In this document: one piece after another, positions 7,358 to 11,744 of the stretch
How positions within the stretch are numbered: position 1 is the stretch's first letter
How the letters are laid out: every line of letters starts with the position of its first letter
Assembly (NCBI GenBank): GCA_021808185.1
Contig: JAKBCB010000070.1
Span: 1-11,744 of the forward strand
DNA length: 11,744 nucleotides
Direction of reading: 5' to 3'
Source: Pseudomonadota bacterium
Lineage (GTDB): Bacteria > Pseudomonadota > Alphaproteobacteria > Acetobacterales > Acetobacteraceae
Translations under genes and position numbers: made by a program
The notes under the pieces: model-generated
What the model saw: the letters and a program-made list of their open reading frames with translations, nothing else
Database searches by the model: none
Told to the model about the DNA's origin: nothing

Positions 7358-9222
7358 CAGACGCCCTTCCGCTGCATCGGGCGGGAGGATTCCCAGTCCT
7401 GATGGGCCTTTGTGACCTGCGGATCATCCGAGACATGTGGCGTGCCGCATTCCCACCAGGTGTGTCCTTCTGTGGTCCAGCCCACATGGGGGTCGACGCG
7501 CATGCAGATCACGGTCGTTTTGTCGGCCGCCTTGGCGCGCTTGAACGCCTCGCCCAGTTCAGCCGGGCTGGTCACGGTTTCAGCGATCGCGCCCTGCGCG
7601 CGGGCGTGGGCTTCGAAATCCACGGCGAAGGGTGCGGGGATCGTCGGACAGTCCTTGATCAGGTTATTGAAGCTTTTGTTGCCAGTGTTGTTCTGCAATT
7701 TGTTGATGACGGCGAATCCTCCGTTGTCCAGCACCAGTATGATCAGTTTTTTCTGGCTGAGAGCCGATGAATATATGTCGGAATTCATCATCATGTAGGA
7801 GCCATCGCCGATGAATACAATCGTATCCTGTTCGGGGGCCTGCTCGGTCTGGGCGATGCGGGCGCCCCAGGCGCCGGAGATTTCGTAGCCCATGCAGGAA
7901 AAGCCGAATTCCACATCCACGGTGCCTGTCGTCAGCGTGCGCCAGTTGGCGGTAACTTCCGCCGGCAGGCCACCTGCGGCGGCAACCACGCGGTCGCCCG
8001 GGTCGCACAGGCTGTTCACCACGCCGATGGCGATCGCGTAGGAATTCGGCCGGTTCCCCGGTGCCACGTTGGTGGCGACGTAGCCATCCCATTTGGCGCG
8101 GTGCTGCCTGGCCGTGGCCAACCACGCGTCTGGCGCGGTGTATCCCAAGAGGCTGCCGCCCAAGGCGGCGAGCGCGAGTTTGGCGTCGCCCACCACCGGC
8201 AAGGACATATGCTTGCCTGCGTCGTGCCGCGCCGCGTTGATGGAGATGAGGCGTGCCGTTTTCGAAAACGCGGTCCAGGACCCGGTGGTGAAGTCCTGCA
8301 ACCGTGTGCCCACCGCAAGGATCACATCGGCCTCCGCGGCGATGGCATTGGCCGAAGTTGAGCCGGTGACCCCGACAGGCCCGATGTTCAGCGGATGCGT
8401 CGCGACCATGTTGGCCCGGCCAGCGATGGTTTCCACCACCGGAATGCGGTGCGCCTCGGCAAAGGCGGCCATTTCCACGACCGCGCGGGAATACTGAACA
8501 CCGCCGCCGGCAATGATGATCGGCCGGCGCGCGGTTTTCAGCAGCGCCGCGGCATCGGCGATCTCGGCGGCATCCGGGGTCTGGCGACGGATCCGGTGCA
8601 GCTTCCTCTCGAACCAGACCGCGGGATAATCGTACGCCCAGCCCTGCACGTCCTGCGGCAGGCCGAGGAATGCCGGGCCGCAATCAGCCGGGTCGAGCAT
8701 GGTGGCGATTGCATTCGGAAGAGACTGCAGGATTTGCGCCGGGTGAGTGATGCGGTCCCAGTAGCGCACCACCGGCTTGAACGCGTCGGTAACCCCCAAG
8801 GTCGGGTCGCCGAAATTCTCCATCTGCTGCAACACCGGATCGGGCAGGCGGGTGGCGTAGGAATCACCGCACAGCAGAAGCATCGGCAGGCGGTTGGCAT
8901 GGGCCAGCGCCGCGCTGGTCAAAAGATTGGTCGTGCCCGGGCCGGCGCTTGCAGTGCAGAACATGAAGCGCTGGCGCAGCCACTTCTTGGCGTATCCGGC
9001 GGCCGCGAAGCCCATCCCCTGCTCGTTCTGTCCACGGTACAGCGGCAGTTCGCTTTGAAATCCGTAAAGCGCCTCGCCCAGACAGGTGACATTGCCGTGC
9101 CCGAATATGCCGAAGCCGCCGCCGCACAGCCGCTTCGCGTCGCCATCGATGACGATGAACTGTTGTGTCAGGTAACGGATGATCGCCTGCGCGGTGGTCA
9201 GGCGGATGGTCCTGTCGCTCAT
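7357..9222 (-). CDS. iolD: 3D-(3,5/4)-trihydroxycyclohexane-1,2-dione hydrolase
   Basis: The 621-residue thiamine-diphosphate enzyme hydrolyses the cyclic dione made by IolE to 5-deoxy-glucuronate, the ring-opening step. It has the three-domain layout of the acetolactate-synthase family. The N-terminal pyrimidine-binding domain has the activating Glu68 in N-E-Q-G-M-G-F-A-A-A-G-Y. A central domain spans about 215-360. The C-terminal diphosphate domain has G-D-G-S (472-475) through L-D-N-G-G-F (498-503). The G-H-T-W-W-E-C ending (586-592) resembles the conserved tryptophan pair near the end of IolD proteins. I chose the ATG at 9220-9222 because the sequence upstream in frame crosses the operator and the divergent gene and looks non-coding. 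The ribosome site is weak (G-rich, about 11-13 bases away). It is first in the iolDCBJ arm. Confidence 0.95.
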   Translation of the reverse strand: MSDRTIRLTTAQAIIRYLTQQFIVIDGDAKRLCGGGFGIFGHGNVTCLGEALYGFQSELPLYRGQNEQGMGFAAAGYAKKWLRQRFMFCTASAGPGTTNLLTSAALAHANRLPMLLLCGDSYATRLPDPVLQQMENFGDPTLGVTDAFKPVVRYWDRITHPAQILQSLPNAIATMLDPADCGPAFLGLPQDVQGWAYDYPAVWFERKLHRIRRQTPDAAEIADAAALLKTARRPIIIAGGGVQYSRAVVEMAAFAEAHRIPVVETIAGRANMVATHPLNIGPVGVTGSTSANAIAAEADVILAVGTRLQDFTTGSWTAFSKTARLISINAARHDAGKHMSLPVVGDAKLALAALGGSLLGYTAPDAWLATARQHRAKWDGYVATNVAPGNRPNSYAIAIGVVNSLCDPGDRVVAAAGGLPAEVTANWRTLTTGTVDVEFGFSCMGYEISGAWGARIAQTEQAPEQDTIVFIGDGSYMMMNSDIYSSALSQKKLIILVLDNGGFAVINKLQNNTGNKSFNNLIKDCPTIPAPFAVDFEAHARAQGAIAETVTSPAELGEAFKRAKAADKTTVICMRVDPHVGWTTEGHTWWECGTPHVSDDPQVTKAHQDWESSRPMQRKGV

Positions 9223-9274
9223 GTCCGAGTGGGTTCCCAGCGCAGGGTGCCCGGGGGCACGCTGCGATTCCGAC

Positions 9275-9303
9275 TTGTCATTCTCTGCACCCCAGGATAC
9301 AAG
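9275..9303 (+). promoter_or_regulatory. Predicted sigma-70 promoter for the rightward arm
   Basis: TTGTCA (9275-9280, five of six to the -35 consensus) is separated by 17 bp from TACAAG (9298-9303, four of six to the -10 consensus). Transcription would begin about 9309-9312, inside the 16-bp palindrome. A weaker leftward candidate uses TTGCAA within the palindrome as -35 and TATCCT (9299-9294 on the minus strand) as -10, spacing 16. Both are pattern matches only. Confidence 0.45.
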
Positions 9304-9305
9304 GT

Positions 9306-9321
9306 TTGCAACCGGTTGCAA
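9306..9321. promoter_or_regulatory. Perfect 16-bp palindromic operator of LacI-family type
   Basis: TTGCAACCGGTTGCAA equals its own reverse complement across all 16 bases, with a central CG as in LacI/GalR-family operators. It is the only such palindrome I noticed in the window. It sits in the 124-bp gap between the divergent iolD and dehydrogenase genes, immediately after the predicted rightward -10 and over a possible leftward -35. Binding there should repress both arms. The regulator gene is not in the window. Confidence 0.7.
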
Positions 9322-9346
9322 TGCAAAACTGCGCAAGGGTGCTAGC

Positions 9347-10450
9347 ATGACGGAGATAGGCATCGGGATACTCGGTGGCGGCTACATGGGGAAGGCGCAT
9401 GCCGTTGCCATGTTGGCGGCAGGCGCCGTGTTCAACACCGCGCTGCGCCCCCGGCTGGAGATGGTTTGCGCAAGTTCCGACCAGAGTGCCGAGCGCTATC
9501 GCAAGGCCTATGGCTTTGCCAGGGCGACGGCCGATTGGCACGTCCTGGTCAGCGATCCGAAGGTCGAGGCGGTGGTGATCGCCTCGCCACAAAACACCCA
9601 CCGCGCCGCTGCCGAGGCGGCCTTTGCTTTGGGCAAGCCGGTGTTCTGCGAAAAGCCGATGGGGGCGTCGCTGGAGGACAGCCGCGCCATGGTGGCGGCA
9701 GCCGAGGCCAGCGGATGCGTCAACATGGTGGGATTCAACTACATCCGTACGCCCGCCAGCCGCTATGCGCGCCACCTGATTGCTTCGGGCGCGATTGGCA
9801 CCGTCACCTGGTTCCGGGGCGAACACACCGAGGATTTCCTCGCTGATCCGCAATCGCCGGCAACCTGGCGCACCAGTGGCATGGCGAATGGCACGATGGG
9901 CGATCTGGCGCCGCATATGATCAACGCGGCGCTGGCGCTGATCGGGCCAATCGCCCGCGTGATCGCCGAAGTGGAGACCATCCATCGTGTGCGGCCCGGC
10001 GGCACCGTCACCAATGACGATCACGCACAGATGATGTGCCGCTTTGCAAGCGGCGTGATGGGGCAGATGTATTTCAGCCGCGTCTCAACCGGGCGCAAGA
10101 TGGGCTACGCCTACGAGATCACCGGCACCAAAGGCGCAATCCGCTTCGATCAGGAAGATCAGAATGCCCTTTGGCTTTACCGTGCCGAAGGGCCGGAGGC
10201 CACGCGCGGATTTATCAAAATTCTGATGGGACCTGAACATCCGGATTACGAACCCTTCTGCCAGGGGCCGGGGCATGGAACCGGCTATCAGGACCAGATC
10301 ATCATCGAGGCAAAGGATTTCCTCGAAGCGATCCATGGCGGAACCGCTGTGTGGCCGACCTTTCGCGATGGCATGGCGGTCAGCCAAATCGTCGCCGCGG
10401 CGCTTGCCTCCTCCGCCACCCAAACATGGCAGGACGTTGCGGCGTTCTGA
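9347..10450 (+). CDS. Gfo/Idh/MocA-family dehydrogenase, likely inositol-type 2-dehydrogenase
   Basis: The 367-residue NAD(P)-dependent oxidoreductase has an N-terminal Rossmann fold with G-G-G-Y-M-G-K-A-H (10-18) and the family E-K-P motif (102-104). In the C-terminal domain, G-D-L-A-P-H (185-190) provides the catalytic Asp186 and His190. I infer oxidation of a ring hydroxyl of an inositol (myo-, scyllo- or another isomer) to an inosose, from its position opposite iolDCBJ and next to an IolE-like gene. The exact isomer cannot be told from sequence, so I do not assign iolG. The ATG at 9347 follows AAGGG (9335-9339) by seven bases and lies downstream of the predicted promoter and operator. In-frame upstream codons back to 9179 are antisense to iolD and rejected. 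The next gene starts 20 nt after the stop. Confidence 0.9.
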   Translation: MTEIGIGILGGGYMGKAHAVAMLAAGAVFNTALRPRLEMVCASSDQSAERYRKAYGFARATADWHVLVSDPKVEAVVIASPQNTHRAAAEAAFALGKPVFCEKPMGASLEDSRAMVAAAEASGCVNMVGFNYIRTPASRYARHLIASGAIGTVTWFRGEHTEDFLADPQSPATWRTSGMANGTMGDLAPHMINAALALIGPIARVIAEVETIHRVRPGGTVTNDDHAQMMCRFASGVMGQMYFSRVSTGRKMGYAYEITGTKGAIRFDQEDQNALWLYRAEGPEATRGFIKILMGPEHPDYEPFCQGPGHGTGYQDQIIIEAKDFLEAIHGGTAVWPTFRDGMAVSQIVAAALASSATQTWQDVAAF

Positions 10451-10470
10451 TTCCCCTGAAAGGCGCTTTC

Positions 10471-11361
10471 ATGACCATTCGTATCGGCAATGCCCCCTGC
10501 TCCTGGGGGATCGAATTCGCCAGCGATCCGTCTTACCCGGCGTGGCAAACCGTTCTCGATGAGTGCTCGGCTGCGGGCTACACGGGGATCGAGCTTGGGC
10601 CGATCGGCTACATGCCCGAAGACCCGGCGGTGCTGGCACCGGCACTGGCGGCGCGGAATCTGGAGATCATTGGCGGGGTCGTGTTCCGCCCGTTCCATGA
10701 TCCGGAAAAATGGGATGAGGTGATGGATGCAAGCGTGCGGACCTGCAAAGCGCTGACCGCGCATGGCGCCCGACACCTTGTGCTGATCGACTCGATCTCA
10801 CCCCGCCGTGCGCCGACCGCTGGGCGGGCGGACGAAGCCGCGACGATGGAACAGGCGGAATGGGCCGCGTTCCGCGATCGGATCGCCACGATCGCCAGAA
10901 TGGGGACCGAGGACTATGGCCTGACGGTCAGCATCCACGCCCATGCAGCAGGCTTCATGGATTTCGAGCCCGAACTCGACCGCCTGCTGGATGAAGTGGA
11001 TGAAAGCATTCTGAAAATCTGCCTCGATACCGGGCACCACTCCTATGCGGGCTTCGATCCGGTGGCCTTCATGGACCGGCACATCGGCCGCATATCCTAC
11101 ATGCATTTCAAGGATATTGATCCGGAGGTGAAGGCCGATGTGGTGGCCAACCGCACCGGTTTCTACAAGGCATGCGGTCAGGGCATCTTCTGCAATCTGG
11201 GCAAGGGCGATGTCGACTTTCCGGCTGTGCGCCAGCGCCTGCTGAAGGCCGGATTTGATGGCTGGTGCACGGTCGAACAAGACTGCGACCCCGCACTGCC
11301 CGGCACCGCGCTACCGGACGCACGGGCCAACCGTGACTATCTGAAATCCATCGGCTTTTAG
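10471..11361 (+). CDS. IolE-like TIM-barrel enzyme, probable inosose dehydratase
   Basis: The 296-residue member of the xylose-isomerase-like TIM-barrel (sugar phosphate isomerase/epimerase) family matches the roughly 300-residue length of IolE. Probable metal and catalytic residues are Glu41 (G-I-E-L-G), His156/His158 (H-A-H), Asp186 and His189 (L-D-T-G-H-H), His212 (M-H-F-K-D) and Glu269 (V-E-Q-D). The G-N-A-P-C-S-W-G start and the C-N-L-G-K-G-D-V-D-F segment (241-250) suit the inosose dehydratase group. The predicted reaction removes water from 2-keto-myo-inositol, giving the IolD substrate. Alternatives are an inosose isomerase (IolI type) or another epimerase. Since the pathway otherwise lacks a dehydratase here, IolE is the best reading. 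The ATG has AAAGG about nine bases upstream. The next start is 14 nt after the stop. Confidence 0.82.
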   Translation: MTIRIGNAPCSWGIEFASDPSYPAWQTVLDECSAAGYTGIELGPIGYMPEDPAVLAPALAARNLEIIGGVVFRPFHDPEKWDEVMDASVRTCKALTAHGARHLVLIDSISPRRAPTAGRADEAATMEQAEWAAFRDRIATIARMGTEDYGLTVSIHAHAAGFMDFEPELDRLLDEVDESILKICLDTGHHSYAGFDPVAFMDRHIGRISYMHFKDIDPEVKADVVANRTGFYKACGQGIFCNLGKGDVDFPAVRQRLLKAGFDGWCTVEQDCDPALPGTALPDARANRDYLKSIGF

Positions 11362-11375
11362 GGAAAATAACCAAC

Positions 11376-11744
11376 ATGCCAAAGCTGAAATGGGGCCTGA
11401 TCGGTGGGGGCGAGGGGAGCCAGATCGGGCCTGCGCACCGCCTGGGTGCGCAAGCGGACGGTCACTTCGAATTCGCCGCCGGCGCGCTTGATCACCGGCC
11501 CGAGGCGGGGCGCGACTATGCCCAGCGTCTTGGCATCGCGGCTGATCGCGCCTACGGCAACTGGCAAGACATGCTGGCCGGAGAGGCGGGCCGCCCCGAC
11601 CGGGTGGATCTTGTCACCGTGGCCACGCCGAACGCCACGCATTTCGAGATCACGAAGGCCTTCCTTGAGGCTGGCTTTCATGTGCTCTGCGAAAAGCCGA
11701 TGACCATGACGGTCGAGGAGGGCGAGCAAATCGTCCACGTCGCC
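11376..11744 (+). CDS. Second Gfo/Idh/MocA-family dehydrogenase, 3'-truncated by the window end
   Basis: The ATG at 11376 opens a frame with no stop through the last base, 123 codons. It encodes the N-terminal Rossmann domain: L-I-G-G-G-E-G-S-Q-I-G-P-A-H-R (8-22) and C-E-K-P-M (105-109). The G-G-G-x-G-x-x-I-G-x-x-H-R form is typical of a different branch of the family from the dehydrogenase two genes upstream. A TAGGGA ribosome-site-like stretch overlaps the previous stop. It is probably part of the same operon, and I infer a second inositol-isomer or inosose oxidoreductase. The catalytic domain lies outside the window, so the substrate is open. Confidence 0.85.
   Translation, partial: MPKLKWGLIGGGEGSQIGPAHRLGAQADGHFEFAAGALDHRPEAGRDYAQRLGIAADRAYGNWQDMLAGEAGRPDRVDLVTVATPNATHFEITKAFLEAGFHVLCEKPMTMTVEEGEQIVHVA

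Noticed and set aside
5516..7402. Long plus-strand open frame (628 codons) over iolB/iolC
   Set aside because: It is antisense to two well-supported genes. Its His/Arg/Gly/Ala-rich composition is typical of GC-rich shadow frames, and it shows no family motif.
8395..9345. Plus-strand frame (316 codons) opposite iolD
   Set aside because: It is a shadow of iolD with no recognisable domain and it crosses the operator region.
9179..9346. Upstream extension of the first dehydrogenase to 9179
   Set aside because: It would overlap the iolD start and span the promoter and operator. The family's N-terminal Rossmann motif begins right after the ATG at 9347.

Overview
The window comes from a GC-rich bacterium, most likely a proteobacterium and perhaps an alphaproteobacterium. 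The evidence is the very high G/C at third codon positions, long antisense shadow frames, short Shine-Dalgarno-led intergenic gaps, and the family types present. I cannot fix the genus from sequence alone.

Left part (1-4219, + strand, very GC-rich; sampled 60-base lines are about 70-72% GC). First is the 3' part of a large unrecognised repeat/coiled-coil protein that runs in from outside the window. After GC-rich hairpins comes a two-gene unit: a classical short-chain dehydrogenase/reductase and an AMP-forming acyl-CoA synthetase. Positions 4220-4685 hold no convincing gene.

Right part (4686-11744, visibly less GC-rich; one sampled line is about 62%). This is an inositol catabolism locus built as a divergon. 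On the minus strand, iolD-iolC-iolB-iolJ are packed head to tail, with 1-nt and 4-nt overlaps and one 12-nt gap. They encode the ring-opening hydrolase, the kinase, the isomerase and the class II aldolase. On the plus strand are a Gfo/Idh/MocA dehydrogenase, an IolE-like TIM-barrel dehydratase/isomerase, and a second Gfo/Idh/MocA dehydrogenase cut by the window end. The 124-bp gap between the two arms holds a perfect 16-bp palindrome (9306-9321) of the LacI-family operator type. It lies just downstream of a good -35/-10 pair for the rightward arm and is well placed to control both arms.

Together the genes can take an inositol isomer through oxidation (Gfo/Idh/MocA), dehydration (IolE-like), C-C hydrolysis (IolD), isomerisation (IolB), phosphorylation (IolC) and aldol cleavage (IolJ) to dihydroxyacetone phosphate and malonate semialdehyde. 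The semialdehyde dehydrogenase (iolA), a transporter and the regulator gene are not in the window. I found no mobile element, CRISPR array, tRNA or rRNA, and no clearly unprecedented system. The points most worth a second look are the repeat protein, the operator, the unfused IolC plus separate IolJ, and the composition change at the locus edge.
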